A stretch of 64,000 bases of DNA from Leeuwenhoekiella aestuarii (GCF_004104055.1 NZ_QOVJ01000001.1:1240001-1304000); one strand, 5' to 3'; positions 16,958-26,884 are shown, counted from the first letter of the stretch. Numbers and translations: made by a program. Notes: generated by a model from the sequence alone, not told the origin.

Positions 16958-17809
16958 TTAAACTGCGACAGCACCTTTAATATGTGGATGCGGATCGTAA
17001 TTTTCTAATTTAAAATCATCAAACGTAAAACTGAAGATGTCTTTTACTTCAGGATTAAGTGTGATTGTCGGTAAGGTGCGTATTTCTCGGCTCAATTGCA
17101 AATTTAATTGCTCTATATGATTGTTGTAAATATGCGCATCGCCAAAAGTATGTATAAAATCTCCCGGAGCATAGTCGCATACTTGTGCCATCATAATTGT
17201 GAACAATGCATATGAAGCTATATTAAAAGGTACGCCCAAAAATACATCTGCACTGCGCTGGTAAAGCTGGCAAGAAAGCTTAGGTCTTTTGTCTTCTGCA
17301 TCGGGATTTCCCGGGGCAACATAAAACTGAAAGAAAGCGTGGCAGGGAGGCAGTGCAGCTTTTCCGTTTGCGACGTTATCTGCAAAAGATTTTGAGGTGT
17401 CTGGCATAACGCTTGGATTCCAGGCGCTTACAAGCATTCTTCTGCTGTTTGGGTTATTTTTTAAAGTTTCAACAACCTCTTTGATCTGGTCAATTTCTTC
17501 GCTATTCCAGTTGCGCCATTGATGCCCGTATACCGGCCCTAAATTGCCATTTTCATCAGCCCATTCATTCCATATGCGTACACCATTCTCTTTAAGGTAA
17601 TCAATATTTGTATCACCTTTTAAGAACCATAAAAGTTCATATATGATAGACTTTAAATGCAATTTCTTTGTCGTAACCATCGGGAATCCTTCACTAAGAT
17701 CAAAACGCATTTGATAACCAAATACACTTAATGTTCCTGTACCTGTTCGGTCTCCTTTTTGTACTCCTTCCTCTAAAATATGTTTTACAAGGTCGTGATA
17801 TTGCTTCAT
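16958..17809 (-). CDS. thyA: Thymidylate synthase
   Basis: A 283-residue enzyme converting dUMP to dTMP with methylene-tetrahydrofolate. The [12 protein letters not shown] segment carries the catalytic Cys, and [23 protein letters not shown] is the classic signature. About 20 residues longer than the E. coli enzyme through an insert ([13 protein letters not shown]) after the catalytic Cys. It supplies dTMP and regenerates dihydrofolate for FolA at 11728. The TonB-C gene follows on the same transcript. Confidence 0.96.
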   Translation of the reverse strand: MKQYHDLVKHILEEGVQKGDRTGTGTLSVFGYQMRFDLSEGFPMVTTKKLHLKSIIYELLWFLKGDTNIDYLKENGVRIWNEWADENGNLGPVYGHQWRNWNSEEIDQIKEVVETLKNNPNSRRMLVSAWNPSVMPDTSKSFADNVANGKAALPPCHAFFQFYVAPGNPDAEDKRPKLSCQLYQRSADVFLGVPFNIASYALFTIMMAQVCDYAPGDFIHTFGDAHIYNNHIEQLNLQLSREIRTLPTITLNPEVKDIFSFTFDDFKLENYDPHPHIKGAVAV

Positions 17810-17951
17810 GATAATAGGCTTCTAAAGAATAGAATTCAAAAGTAAGGAATTACTTAATTTTAATTTGATTGTGATTTTTTTTTAACGAGATACTTATTAA
17901 CTAATAATAATGATTATTTTCGCTTTCTTAAAAAAACCTTAATTTAGTTAA

Positions 17952-18320
17952 ATGGTCTTAAAAACTATCGCTTACCCTTTCGGAGAAGTTAAGTACTACG
18001 AAGGTTTCATTCACGTGAAATTTAATGAAGATCTTGACGAGGTTAAAATTGAATATTCTAAGAAGTTATTCGAGGATATTGAAGGTTTTTATGGGTCAGA
18101 AAAATATATTCTAATTTCAGAACGTAATCTCAAAACAAGCTTTAACGCAGATTTGATGAAAAATTTGAATCTTTCTAAAATGAGAGGTTTGGCTGTCGTA
18201 TCTGAAGAAGGAGTGAGTCGTCGTGAGGAACTTATAAAAGAACAAAGCTTATTTAAAGGCTCCTTTGCATATTTTACAAACTATAAAGCAGCTGAAGAGT
18301 GGGCTAGAACTTTTGATTAA
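17952..18320 (+). CDS. Conserved flavobacterial protein, SpoIIAA/STAS-like
   Basis: A 122-residue soluble protein. Its beta-alpha pattern (KYYEGFIHVKFNEDL, then a helix, YILISERNLKTSFNADLM, LRGLAVVSEE) resembles the SpoIIAA-like STAS/SEC14 fold, a small group with unknown ligands. No phosphorylatable Ser typical of anti-sigma antagonists can be assigned. It is a single gene converging on the CNT transporter. Function unknown. Confidence 0.6.
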   Translation: MVLKTIAYPFGEVKYYEGFIHVKFNEDLDEVKIEYSKKLFEDIEGFYGSEKYILISERNLKTSFNADLMKNLNLSKMRGLAVVSEEGVSRREELIKEQSLFKGSFAYFTNYKAAEEWARTFD

Positions 18321-18324
18321 GAGT

Positions 18325-19740
18325 TTAACCTATAATCATCCCCGCTATAGTTGCAGAGAGTAAGGAGGCTAATGTACCTCCTAAAACAGCTTTAAGGCCA
18401 AATTCTGAAAGCGTTTTTCGTTGTCCTGGAGCTAAAGATCCAATACCACCTATTTGTATACCTATCGAAGCGAAATTGGCAAAACCGCAAAGCAAATAAG
18501 TAGCCATAATAACCGATTTTTCATAAGTAAAGCTTAGCGCATTTACCGGGTTTTTTAATTCTGCTAGTTGAATGTACCCTACAAATTCACTTGCGGCTAG
18601 TTTTATTCCTAACAGTTGTCCCATTAACATCACATCTTCAGAAGCGACACCTATAAGCCACATCAGAGGAGCAAAAATGGATCCTAATACAGATTCTAAA
18701 GAGAAATTACTGTATGGTGTATTCGCGGCAAGAAAATCATTAAGCATTGTGACTTCGCCTATTTTATTAAAGCCATAATTTATCATTGCTATAAAGGCAA
18801 CAAAAACAAGAAGCATTGCGCCAACATTGGCAGCGAGCTTTAAGCCTTCGGTAGTACCTGTGGCAATAGCATCTAATATATTGGAGCCTATTTTATCTGC
18901 CGAAACTTCAACTCGAGGATCTATTTTTTCTTGTTGAGGATATAATAGTTTAGAGATCACAATAGCGCCGGGAGCAGCCATTACTGAAGCAGCAAGTAAG
19001 TGTCTTGCGAATTCTAATCTTAAAGTAGCATCATCCCCACCTAAAAAACCAATATAGGCTGCGAGTACTCCACCTGCTACGGTTGCCATACCACCAATCA
19101 TAACTAGCAAGATTTCTGAACGGGTCATACGCTCCAAATAAGCTTTGATCATTAAAGGAGCTTCAGTTTGACCTAAAAATATGTTGCCAGCTACAGATAA
19201 GCTTTCGGCACCAGAAATGCCCAATAACTTTGTAAGTATCCAAGCCATCCCTTTTACAATAATCTGAACTACACCTAAATAGAATAAGACTGAAGTTAGA
19301 GCAGAGAAGAATATTATTGTAGGTAATACTTGAAATATAAAAATGAAGCCGTAACTTTCTGTATCCATCATTCCACCGAGAAGAAATTCACTACCCGCTG
19401 CAGTAAAATCTAGAATCTTGACAAATATTTTTCCTACGAATTCAAAAGCTTTTTGAACAAAAGGAACTTTTAACACTCCAATGGCTAGCAATAACTGAGC
19501 GGCAAGACCAACCCCTATTGTTTTCCAGTTTATTGCTTTTCTGTTATTGCTAAATAGGTAAGCGATAAGTAACAGACAGATCATCCCCAAAACTCCTCTC
19601 CATAAACTATCAAAAGAAAAACCTGCGTTAGGTATGAGTTTTTTTGTTTCGTTTATAGGCAATACTTCCTGAACGCTTTGAGCAAATGAGGAAACTGTTG
19701 TGATTGAAGAAATGAGTAGGAAAAGAAGTAGTTTTCGCAT
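18325..19740 (-). CDS. Concentrative nucleoside transporter (NupC/CNT family)
   Basis: A 471-residue inner-membrane nucleoside symporter. The CNT core motifs are AGNIFLGQTEAPLMIKAYL near residue 190, GGMATVAGGVLAAYIG, and YLLCGFANFASIGIQIGG near the C-terminus. Unusually, it starts with a signal-peptide-like segment ending in SSFAQ, before the first CNT helix. This may be a cleaved leader typical of some Bacteroidetes CNTs. It precedes the bifunctional nuclease gene in genomic order but is transcribed after it (5-bp gap), so the two are likely cotranscribed. Confidence 0.9.
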   Translation of the reverse strand: MRKLLLFLLISSITTVSSFAQSVQEVLPINETKKLIPNAGFSFDSLWRGVLGMICLLLIAYLFSNNRKAINWKTIGVGLAAQLLLAIGVLKVPFVQKAFEFVGKIFVKILDFTAAGSEFLLGGMMDTESYGFIFIFQVLPTIIFFSALTSVLFYLGVVQIIVKGMAWILTKLLGISGAESLSVAGNIFLGQTEAPLMIKAYLERMTRSEILLVMIGGMATVAGGVLAAYIGFLGGDDATLRLEFARHLLAASVMAAPGAIVISKLLYPQQEKIDPRVEVSADKIGSNILDAIATGTTEGLKLAANVGAMLLVFVAFIAMINYGFNKIGEVTMLNDFLAANTPYSNFSLESVLGSIFAPLMWLIGVASEDVMLMGQLLGIKLAASEFVGYIQLAELKNPVNALSFTYEKSVIMATYLLCGFANFASIGIQIGGIGSLAPGQRKTLSEFGLKAVLGGTLASLLSATIAGMIIG

Positions 19741-19745
19741 CTATA

Positions 19746-20369
19746 TTAATTGCGTTTAGAAATTTCGTCACGAATTTTTGCCGCAGCTTCATAATCTTCG
19801 GCAACAACAGCTTGTTCTAAAAGAGAATTGAGTTCGCTAAGTGATAGCTTTTTGTAATCTGTAGATCCAGAATTTTGTTCTTCCTCATCAACTACAAGTT
19901 GATCAACAAGAATATCATCATCTTCGTCGTCTTCACTCATTTTATCCTGCTCAGAACCTTTAAGGTAAATCCCTGCTTTATCAAGAATGTTCTTATATGT
20001 AAATATAGGGGCATCAAATCGTAAGGCTAGTGATATAGCGTCACTGGTTCGTGCATCTATAATTTCTTCAATATTATCTCTTTCACAGATAATACTGCTA
20101 TAAAACACACCATCTACTAATTTATGTATGATGACCTGTTTAATAAGAATGTCAAAACGATCTGCAAAATTCTTGAAAAGGTCGTGTGTAAGCGGGCGAG
20201 GAGGTTTTATTTCTTTCTCAAGAGCAATAGCAATAGATTGCGCTTCAAAAGCACCTATAACAATAGGTAATTTACGATCACCTTCTACTTCACTTAGTAT
20301 TAAAGCGTATGCACCATTCTGTGTCTGGCTGTACGATATTCCCTTGATATTCAAACGCACTAAACTCAT
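19746..20369 (-). CDS. Bifunctional nuclease family protein (BFN/DUF151) with UVR motif
   Basis: A 207-residue protein with an N-terminal DUF151/BFN domain (GDRKLPIVIGAFEAQSIAIAL and ARTSDAISLALRFDAPIF) and a C-terminal UVR helix (LEQAVVAEDYEAAAKIRDEI), the motif that binds UvrC/UvrB or Clp adaptors. I use the ATG at 20369; the frame extends to 20417 but the extra 16 residues lie within the etfA terminator region. BFN proteins have been reported as nucleases acting on DNA and RNA. An acidic linker rich in Asp/Glu separates the domains. Confidence 0.85.
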   Translation of the reverse strand: MSLVRLNIKGISYSQTQNGAYALILSEVEGDRKLPIVIGAFEAQSIAIALEKEIKPPRPLTHDLFKNFADRFDILIKQVIIHKLVDGVFYSSIICERDNIEEIIDARTSDAISLALRFDAPIFTYKNILDKAGIYLKGSEQDKMSEDDEDDDILVDQLVVDEEEQNSGSTDYKKLSLSELNSLLEQAVVAEDYEAAAKIRDEISKRN

Positions 20370-20388
20370 AAGTTGCAAAAATATAAAA

Positions 20389-20429
20389 AGGCTGTTTAAA
20401 AGAGGACAAATATCCAAATTTAAACAGCC
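20389..20429 (-). terminator. Terminator downstream of etfA
   Basis: GGCTGTTTAAA (20390-20400) and TTTAAACAGCC (20419-20429) are perfect 11-bp arms. Read leftward, the hairpin is followed by CTTTTTATAT. It ends the etfBA transcript before the nuclease gene. Confidence 0.7.
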
Positions 20430-20454
20430 CTTTGAACGGTTGAAAATACTAAAA

Positions 20455-21423
20455 TTAAGAGTTACTTGCTTTAAACTCTTTTAATTTTTCATTTAATTTA
20501 GGTACAACCTCAAAAGCATCGCCTACAATACCGTAATCTGCGGCTTTAAAAAAAGGAGCTTCCGGGTCTGTATTAATAACAACTTTTGTTTTTGAAGCGT
20601 TGATTCCTGCGAGGTGTTGTATCGCTCCAGAAATACCTATCGCGATATATAAGTTAGAAGCAACCGGCTTACCAGTTTGTCCTACGTGTTCGCTATGGGG
20701 TCTCCATCCCATATCAGAGACTGGTTTGGAGCAAGCCGTCGCTGCGCCTAGAATATCTGCCATCTCTTCGATCATACCCCAATTCTCAGGGCCTTTAAGT
20801 CCGCGACCACCACTAACAACGATTTCTGCATCTGCGATAGTAACTTTATCTTTTACTTTATCTACTGATTGTACCTCAATATTGAAATGCGAATCGTCAA
20901 GACTTGGCTCAAAATTTTCTTCAGAAGCGTCTTTCTGAACTTCTTTAAGACCGAAACTATTTTTAGAAAGTCCGATAACTTTCACATCGGTTTTGATTTC
21001 GGTGTGATTGAACGCTTTGTTGGTAAACGCGGTGCGCTTAACAGTAAACGGAGATTCGCTTTCAGGTAATGCAACAACATTAGATGCGTAACCTGCGTTG
21101 AGATCAACAGCTAAAATAGGAGCAAGGTATTTTGCATTGGCACTACTGCTCAATACAATTACTTTTGATCCTTCTTTCTGAGCAGCTTGAGTTAGTGCGC
21201 TGGCATATGCGTTTGCAGTAAATTTAGCAAGTTTGTCATTTTTTATGTGAACAACTTTGTCTGCGCCGTAAGCGCCTAGTGAAGTGGTTTCGTCTGCATT
21301 AATTGTGAGTGCAGTAACAGTGGTGTTCATCATATCTGCAATGCCACGGGCATAGCTTACTACTTCATAAGCCGTTTTTTTAAATCTTCCTTCTTCTGAT
21401 TCTGTAAATACTAAAACTGACAT
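20455..21423 (-). CDS. etfA: Electron transfer flavoprotein alpha subunit
   Basis: A 322-residue FAD-carrying ETF subunit. The C-terminal FAD site is visible as VSGGRGLKGPENW, SKPVSDMGWRPHSEHVGQTGKPVAS and YIAIGISGAIQH. With EtfB it passes electrons from acyl-CoA dehydrogenases to the quinone pool. It follows etfB by 65 bp on the same strand. Confidence 0.94.
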   Translation of the reverse strand: MSVLVFTESEEGRFKKTAYEVVSYARGIADMMNTTVTALTINADETTSLGAYGADKVVHIKNDKLAKFTANAYASALTQAAQKEGSKVIVLSSSANAKYLAPILAVDLNAGYASNVVALPESESPFTVKRTAFTNKAFNHTEIKTDVKVIGLSKNSFGLKEVQKDASEENFEPSLDDSHFNIEVQSVDKVKDKVTIADAEIVVSGGRGLKGPENWGMIEEMADILGAATACSKPVSDMGWRPHSEHVGQTGKPVASNLYIAIGISGAIQHLAGINASKTKVVINTDPEAPFFKAADYGIVGDAFEVVPKLNEKLKEFKASNS

Positions 21424-21488
21424 ATTTTATATTTTTTGTTTTCTGCCTAAACAGAAATAGGATTCATAAATAAATTAGATGATACGTG

Positions 21489-22235
21489 CTAGATAGCTTT
21501 AGCCTCGTTATGCAATAAGTTTATTAGCTCATCTAAATTGTCTGGTGAAACTAACTTTACCTCACCTTTAGGTGCTGGTTTTTCAAAAGAAACAGCTTTA
21601 GTTTCTGTTTCTGCACCTTGTGGTTCTTTTACCTCAAGAGGTTTTTTACGTGCCATCATAATGCCTCTCATATTAGGAATTCTCAAATCGCTTTCTTCAA
21701 CCAAGCCTTTTTGACCACCTATTACTAATGGAAGTTTTGCACTTACAGTTTCTTTACCGCCATCTATTTCACGAATTGCAGTTGCCGTTTCACCATCAAT
21801 ATCAAGACTGATGCATGTGTTTACAAAACTAGCACCAATAAGGTTTGCAAGCATTCCCGGTACCATTCCTCCATTATAATCTATAGATTCACGACCAGCG
21901 ATTATAAGGTCGTAATTACCTTCTTTAGCAACTGCGCTCAACTCTTTAGCAACTTGAAAACCATCTAAAGCTTCGGTGTTGATTCGTATTGCAGAATCTG
22001 CTCCTATTGCTAAGGCTTTGCGCAGAGTAGGTTCAGTTTCAGGGCCACCTACATTAATAATGTCTACAGTTGCGCCTTGTTTCTCCTTAAACCACATTGC
22101 GCGGGTAAGGCCAAACTCGTCATTAGGGTTGATTACAAACTGAACCCCATTAGTATCAAACTTAGTGTCGTTGTCTGTAAAATTGATTTTTGAAGTCGTA
22201 TCAGGTACGTGACTGATGCACACTAATATTTTCAT
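21489..22235 (-). CDS. etfB: Electron transfer flavoprotein beta subunit
   Basis: A 248-residue ETF beta subunit. It shows VCISHVPDTTSKI, NPNDEFGLTRAMWFKEK, the AGRESIDYNGGMVPGMLANLIG signature and the C-terminal MRGIMMARKKPLEV. It binds AMP structurally and pairs with EtfA. It is the first gene of etfBA and is divergent from the pyruvate dehydrogenase subunit gene; the gap has a perfect palindrome at 22264-22278. Confidence 0.94.
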   Translation of the reverse strand: MKILVCISHVPDTTSKINFTDNDTKFDTNGVQFVINPNDEFGLTRAMWFKEKQGATVDIINVGGPETEPTLRKALAIGADSAIRINTEALDGFQVAKELSAVAKEGNYDLIIAGRESIDYNGGMVPGMLANLIGASFVNTCISLDIDGETATAIREIDGGKETVSAKLPLVIGGQKGLVEESDLRIPNMRGIMMARKKPLEVKEPQGAETETKAVSFEKPAPKGEVKLVSPDNLDELINLLHNEAKAI

Positions 22236-22263
22236 ATATAAATTTTTATGTGTAACTATTTCG

Positions 22264-22278
22264 TTTTCGTTACGAAAA
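22264..22278. promoter_or_regulatory. Palindrome upstream of etfB
   Basis: TTTTCGTTACGAAAA is a perfect 7-bp-arm palindrome around one base, 29 bp upstream of the etfB start. It overlaps a TATTTTCG near-consensus -7 box on the minus strand, so it could be an operator. No matching regulator is encoded nearby. Confidence 0.35.
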
Positions 22279-22358
22279 TAAGCATTAAAATCGGAAATTT
22301 GCTATGCGTGCATAACAAAATTTAGTTAAAACCGATTCTTTAGGGAAGATTTAATTCC

Positions 22359-22366
22359 TATTTTTG
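22359..22366 (+). promoter_or_regulatory. Possible -7 box for pdhB
   Basis: TATTTTTG matches TAnnTTTG but lies about 150 bp before the ATG at 22520, which would give a long leader. The leader is AT-rich without an obvious structured RNA. Confidence 0.3.
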
Positions 22367-22519
22367 CTGTCCCTGCAAAATTGGTGATTTTGCTGACTAT
22401 GCGGGGTATAAAAATCAAAAATAACTAGCTTGATTTTTAAGTTTTTTTTGACAGATTATGTGGCATAGTTCACAAATTATAGATTTTGATTAATAGTATT
22501 CTTACATCCATTTTTATTT

Positions 22520-23497
22520 ATGAAAACAATACAATTTAGGGAAGCCGTTTGTGAGGCCATGAGTGAAGAAATGCGCCGGGATGAGGCCATTTATCTTATG
22601 GGTGAAGAGGTAGCAGAATATAACGGTGCATACAAAGCATCTAAAGGTATGTTAGATGAGTTTGGTGCAGACCGTGTTATAGACACTCCAATCTCAGAAC
22701 TTGGGTTTGCCGGTATCGCTATTGGGAGTGCGATGAATGGTAACCGCCCTATTGTAGAATATATGACATTCAACTTCTCACTTGTGGGAATTGACCAAAT
22801 TATAAATAACGCAGCAAAAATACGCCAGATGTCTGGTGGTCAGTTTAACTGTCCTATTGTTTTTAGAGGCCCTACAGCTTCTGCCGGTCAGTTAGGTGCA
22901 ACACACTCTCAGGCTTTTGAGAGCTGGTTTGCAAATACACCGGGACTTAAAGTTATCGTACCATCTAACCCTGCTGATGCAAAAGGTTTATTGAAATCTG
23001 CTATACGAGATGATGACCCGGTTATCTTTATGGAAAGTGAGCAGATGTATGGTGATAAAGGTGAGGTTCCAGAGGGAGAGTATCTGATTCCTATTGGAGT
23101 TGCAGATATTAAGCGCGAAGGTACAGATGTAACTATTGTTTCCTTTGGTAAGATTATAAAGGAAGCTTATACCGCTGCAGACGAATTAGAGAAAGAAGGT
23201 ATTTCTTGCGAAATTATAGACCTACGTACGGTAAGACCTCTTGATATAGATGCAGTTATTGCATCGGTTAAAAAAACAAACCGTTTGATCATTCTAGAGG
23301 AAGCTTGGCCTTTTGGAAACGTTTCTACTGAAATTACCTATCAGGTTCAGGAAAAAGCATTTGACTACTTAGATGCTCCTATCGTAAAAATAAATACAGC
23401 AGACACACCAGCTCCATATTCACCAGTTCTTTTGAAGGAATGGATACCTAATAGCAATGATGTTGTTAAAGCTGTTAAAAAAGTACTTTACAGATAA
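22520..23497 (+). CDS. pdhB: Pyruvate dehydrogenase E1 component beta subunit
   Basis: A 325-residue transketolase-like subunit. MGEEVAEYNGAYKASKGMLDEFG, DTPISELGFAGIAIGSAMNG and MTFNFSLVGIDQIINNAAK mark the E1-beta of pyruvate dehydrogenase. With E1-alpha it decarboxylates pyruvate using thiamine diphosphate. No E1-alpha, E2 or E3 gene is adjacent, so the complex is encoded at several loci. A terminator follows directly. Confidence 0.9.
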   Translation: MKTIQFREAVCEAMSEEMRRDEAIYLMGEEVAEYNGAYKASKGMLDEFGADRVIDTPISELGFAGIAIGSAMNGNRPIVEYMTFNFSLVGIDQIINNAAKIRQMSGGQFNCPIVFRGPTASAGQLGATHSQAFESWFANTPGLKVIVPSNPADAKGLLKSAIRDDDPVIFMESEQMYGDKGEVPEGEYLIPIGVADIKREGTDVTIVSFGKIIKEAYTAADELEKEGISCEIIDLRTVRPLDIDAVIASVKKTNRLIILEEAWPFGNVSTEITYQVQEKAFDYLDAPIVKINTADTPAPYSPVLLKEWIPNSNDVVKAVKKVLYR

Positions 23498-23516
23498 TTA
23501 GATACTACTATCTTTG

Positions 23517-23553
23517 AAGCTTCATTGGCCTATGGTTAATGAAGCTTTTTTTG
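23517..23553 (+). terminator. Terminator after pdhB
   Basis: The arms AAGCTTCATT and AATGAAGCTT flank an 11-nt loop and are followed by a T run. Confidence 0.78.
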
Positions 23554-23667
23554 TTAATAAAGGTTTCTTTTTGCGACAAACAGAACTTGGCAGATTAAAG
23601 AATCGTAGATAGCAATACTATTTTAGATTAATCTAAGTTCAAAAACATTCATCAGTTCAAATTTTAT

Positions 23668-26160
23668 ATGAAGCAACTTTTTATACCTCTTCTATTTCTA
23701 CTGCTACCTCTTTTAACTCTGGCTCAAACTAAAGCAGGTGGACTTGTGTTTGATGAAGGCGGTAATCCGGTACCTTTTGCAAATGTGGTTTTTGCTGGTT
23801 CTACTGAAGGTACTATCACAAATGAAGACGGAAGGTTTTATTTACAGTCAGATAATACGTATGATGGCCTTAAGGTAACTTTTGTAGGCTTCCAGCCTAA
23901 AGAAATAAGTCTTCCGCAGAAAGTGAACTACAATCTTGAAATCACACTGCAAGAAGAGACCGAAAGTTTGAATGAAGTTGTAATCTATACGGGTAAACAG
24001 CCTAAAAAAAATAACCCTGCGATTGACATTTTGAGAAAAATATGGGCAAACAAGCGATCTAACGGTTTAAGCCTGGTTGATCAATATCAATATGATAAAT
24101 ATGAGAAGGTAGAATTTGATTTGAATACAATAGATAGTGCTTTAATAAATAGTAAGATTTTTAATAAAATGGAATTCATCTTTGATCAGATGGATACTTC
24201 TAGAATTACAGGTAAAACATACTTGCCAATTTTTATTAATGAACGCAGCAGTCAGGTTTTTGGAGATAATATATTAGGTAAGGAAAAAGAAGAGTTAGAA
24301 GGAAACCGCAACAGTGGGTTCAGTACAAATCAAACATTAATTGCATTTATTCAGGAACTATACAATGACTTTAATGTATACGATAATTACCTGAAATTTT
24401 TTGACAAAAGTTTTGTGAGTCCGTTATCTACGACAGGGATTGACACCTATAATTATGTGTTGTCAGACAGCGCATATATTGAGAATAAGTGGTGCTATAA
24501 TATTATTTACTATCCCAGACGCTCTAATGAGTTGACTTTTAAAGGAGATTTTTGGGTAAATGATACCACTTGGGCAATTAAAGACATCAATCTTCAGGTT
24601 AATAAAAGTGCTAACATAAACTGGGTTAAGGAGATTTACATCGAACAGGAATTTGATGTGCTCAATGATTCATTATTCTTAATTACCCGTGATTATTTTC
24701 TTTCAGATTTCGCTCTGCGGAAAAAAGAAGGAAGCCGTGGTGTTTATGGGAAACGCACAACCTTGTACGATGATTACAAGTTTGATAAACCCATGAAGGA
24801 GAGTTTTTATGACGAGCGTGTTACGCGTTATGAAGAAGATGTGTACACCAAGCCCGATGAATTCTGGGAAGAAAAGCGTCTAGAGCCTCTGAGTAAAGAC
24901 GAAAAGGGCGTTTATGTAATGCTTGATTCACTTAAAAAAGTACCGAAATTTCAGCGGTTTTACGATGTAGGTTCGGTTTTGGTGAGTGGTTATTATGAGT
25001 GGGACGATGCCAACCTAGATATAGGTCCGGTATTTTCTGCATTTGGTTTTAATGACGTAGAAGGTTTGCGCATTAGAGGAGGTGCCCGTACGTATTTTGA
25101 CCAAAATGATCCCCGGCGTATAGAAGGTTTTGGAGCATATGGTTTTAGGGATAAGAAATTTAAATTCGGGTTATCTGGTAAAGCATTACTAGATCACAAA
25201 GCCCGACTGATTTTATCTGGGGGCTACCGCCAAGATGTAGAACAAATTGCGGCCAGTCTGACCACATCTACAGATGTATTAGGACGTAATCTGGCTTCAT
25301 CATCATTAGTGACTGTGGGCAATAACGATCAGCTTACCAGCATTAAGTTGGCTAATTTTGCTATTGAAGCAGAATTTTTAAAGAACCTAGTGGTACGATC
25401 TGATATGTCATACCGTACACTTAAATCAGCTTCGCCTACTTTCAATTTAGATTACTATACAGATTTTACGCAAAGCGAAATTAAGTCTGAAGTTAAACAG
25501 GCAGAATTTGTATTGAGTGCAATTTATGAGCCGGGTAAACGCACTTCAGGTTATGGCGTAGAAAGAACGGTGACTAACGAGTGGTTTCCCACTATATATT
25601 TTGGCTATACAAAAGGTGTAGAGGGACTTTTAGATAGTGATTTTGATTATGAAAAGTTACAAATGTCTTACCGTCAACCCTGGCGCATGGGAGGTCTTGG
25701 GACTTTCAGTTCTACTATAGAAGCTGGTAAAACTTTTGGTGAAGTGCCTTTAGGGCTGTTGAGTGTAGTTCCGGGTAATCAGAATCTGTTTTCTATTTAC
25801 GGTACATTTCCGCAGTTAAACTATTATGAGTTTATTACAGACACCTATGCGACGCTGCACTTAGAACATAACTTTGGGGGGCGTATTTTTGGTAGGATTC
25901 CATTTTTGAAAAAATTAAATCTGCGTGAAATCATAGGTTTTAGAGGAGCTTGGGGTTCTATTTCAGATGAAAACCAACTTATAAATGCGACAAATATTGA
26001 GTATATCGCACCCAATAAAAAACCATATTATGAGTATAGTGTAGGTATAGGTAATATTTTAAAAGTGCTGCGTATAGACTTTAATTTTAGAGGTAATTAT
26101 TTAGATACTGCGGATGCACGCAAATTTGGTGTAACCGGAGCCTTAGAGTTTTCATTCTAA
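23668..26160 (+). CDS. DUF5686 / carboxypeptidase-regulatory-domain outer-membrane protein
   Basis: An 830-residue outer-membrane protein. A signal peptide ends in LAQ; residues 22-110 form a CarboxypepD_reg-like domain (GGLVFDEGGNPVPFANVVFAGSTEG); the rest matches DUF5686, with a long periplasmic section (NSKIFNKMEFIFDQMD, NDTTWAIKDINLQV) and a predicted C-terminal beta barrel. The final residues EFSF are typical for a barrel end. Function unknown; related proteins are often near surface-transport genes. It is a single gene between pdhB and ppa. Confidence 0.86.
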   Translation: MKQLFIPLLFLLLPLLTLAQTKAGGLVFDEGGNPVPFANVVFAGSTEGTITNEDGRFYLQSDNTYDGLKVTFVGFQPKEISLPQKVNYNLEITLQEETESLNEVVIYTGKQPKKNNPAIDILRKIWANKRSNGLSLVDQYQYDKYEKVEFDLNTIDSALINSKIFNKMEFIFDQMDTSRITGKTYLPIFINERSSQVFGDNILGKEKEELEGNRNSGFSTNQTLIAFIQELYNDFNVYDNYLKFFDKSFVSPLSTTGIDTYNYVLSDSAYIENKWCYNIIYYPRRSNELTFKGDFWVNDTTWAIKDINLQVNKSANINWVKEIYIEQEFDVLNDSLFLITRDYFLSDFALRKKEGSRGVYGKRTTLYDDYKFDKPMKESFYDERVTRYEEDVYTKPDEFWEEKRLEPLSKDEKGVYVMLDSLKKVPKFQRFYDVGSVLVSGYYEWDDANLDIGPVFSAFGFNDVEGLRIRGGARTYFDQNDPRRIEGFGAYGFRDKKFKFGLSGKALLDHKARLILSGGYRQDVEQIAASLTTSTDVLGRNLASSSLVTVGNNDQLTSIKLANFAIEAEFLKNLVVRSDMSYRTLKSASPTFNLDYYTDFTQSEIKSEVKQAEFVLSAIYEPGKRTSGYGVERTVTNEWFPTIYFGYTKGVEGLLDSDFDYEKLQMSYRQPWRMGGLGTFSSTIEAGKTFGEVPLGLLSVVPGNQNLFSIYGTFPQLNYYEFITDTYATLHLEHNFGGRIFGRIPFLKKLNLREIIGFRGAWGSISDENQLINATNIEYIAPNKKPYYEYSVGIGNILKVLRIDFNFRGNYLDTADARKFGVTGALEFSF

Positions 26161-26208
26161 AAAACTGATAGTCAGATATCTGATTATTTTTATATTTCAT
26201 AAACGAAA

Positions 26209-26220
26209 ACGTTATAACGT
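26209..26220. promoter_or_regulatory. Palindrome upstream of ppa
   Basis: ACGTTATAACGT is a perfect 12-bp palindrome about 110 bp upstream of the ATG and about 60 bp upstream of the -7 box. It may be an operator or chance. Confidence 0.25.
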
Positions 26221-26250
26221 CAGCTAGTTGTTTTCTTTTCAGGGTTTTTC

Positions 26251-26281
26251 TTGTAGTAGCTTGACTTTTAGACTATTTTTG
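26251..26281 (+). promoter_or_regulatory. Promoter for ppa
   Basis: TTG (26251-26253) and TATTTTTG (26274-26281) are 20 bp apart, matching the flavobacterial -33/-7 layout. The leader to the ATG at 26332 is about 45 nt. Confidence 0.5.
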
Positions 26282-26331
26282 CCTCCCTATTTTAGGTTAA
26301 TAAACAATAGAAAATTAAAGCCAAAATAAAT

Positions 26332-26859
26332 ATGACAGCAGATAGTATTTCAACTTTTGATGTTCTGATCGAAATACCAAAAGGAAGCCGTAACAAATAT
26401 GAATATGATTTTAAGTTGAAAAAAATACGTTACGATCGTATGATTTTCTCTTCAATGATGTATCCAGCAGACTATGGTTTCATTCCAGAAACTTTAGCAT
26501 TAGACGGTGACCCTCTTGATGTTTTAGTTTTGGTTACAGAGCCTACTTTTCCAGGTTGTGTGATGGAAGTTAAGCCTATTGGAGTTTTTCATATGACTGA
26601 TGAAAAAGGTCCTGATGAAAAAATCATTTGCGTACCGGTAAGTGATCCTAATGCAAGCCGTTTAGAAGATTTAAGCGATTTAAATCCACATTTAATTAAA
26701 GAGATCGGGCATTTCTTTCAGGTTTATAAAGATCTTGAAAAGAAAAAGGTTGATGTAGGTGGTTTTGGTGATGTAAATGAAGCAAAAGAAATCATCAAAC
26801 AATGTATAGATCGTTATGCTGATAGCGATGTGCCTAAAGAAGAAGTAAGTATCGACTAA
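26332..26859 (+). CDS. ppa: Inorganic pyrophosphatase (soluble, family I)
   Basis: A 175-residue metal-dependent enzyme that hydrolyses pyrophosphate in the cytosol. The active-site motifs are EIPKGSRNKYEYD, YPADYGFIPET and DGDPLDVLVL, the family I signature. It has its own promoter and terminator. A membrane-bound pyrophosphatase follows immediately, so this strain can either waste or harvest pyrophosphate energy. Confidence 0.96.
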   Translation: MTADSISTFDVLIEIPKGSRNKYEYDFKLKKIRYDRMIFSSMMYPADYGFIPETLALDGDPLDVLVLVTEPTFPGCVMEVKPIGVFHMTDEKGPDEKIICVPVSDPNASRLEDLSDLNPHLIKEIGHFFQVYKDLEKKKVDVGGFGDVNEAKEIIKQCIDRYADSDVPKEEVSID

Positions 26860-26884
26860 GTATTAAATACATTCTTGCATACAC

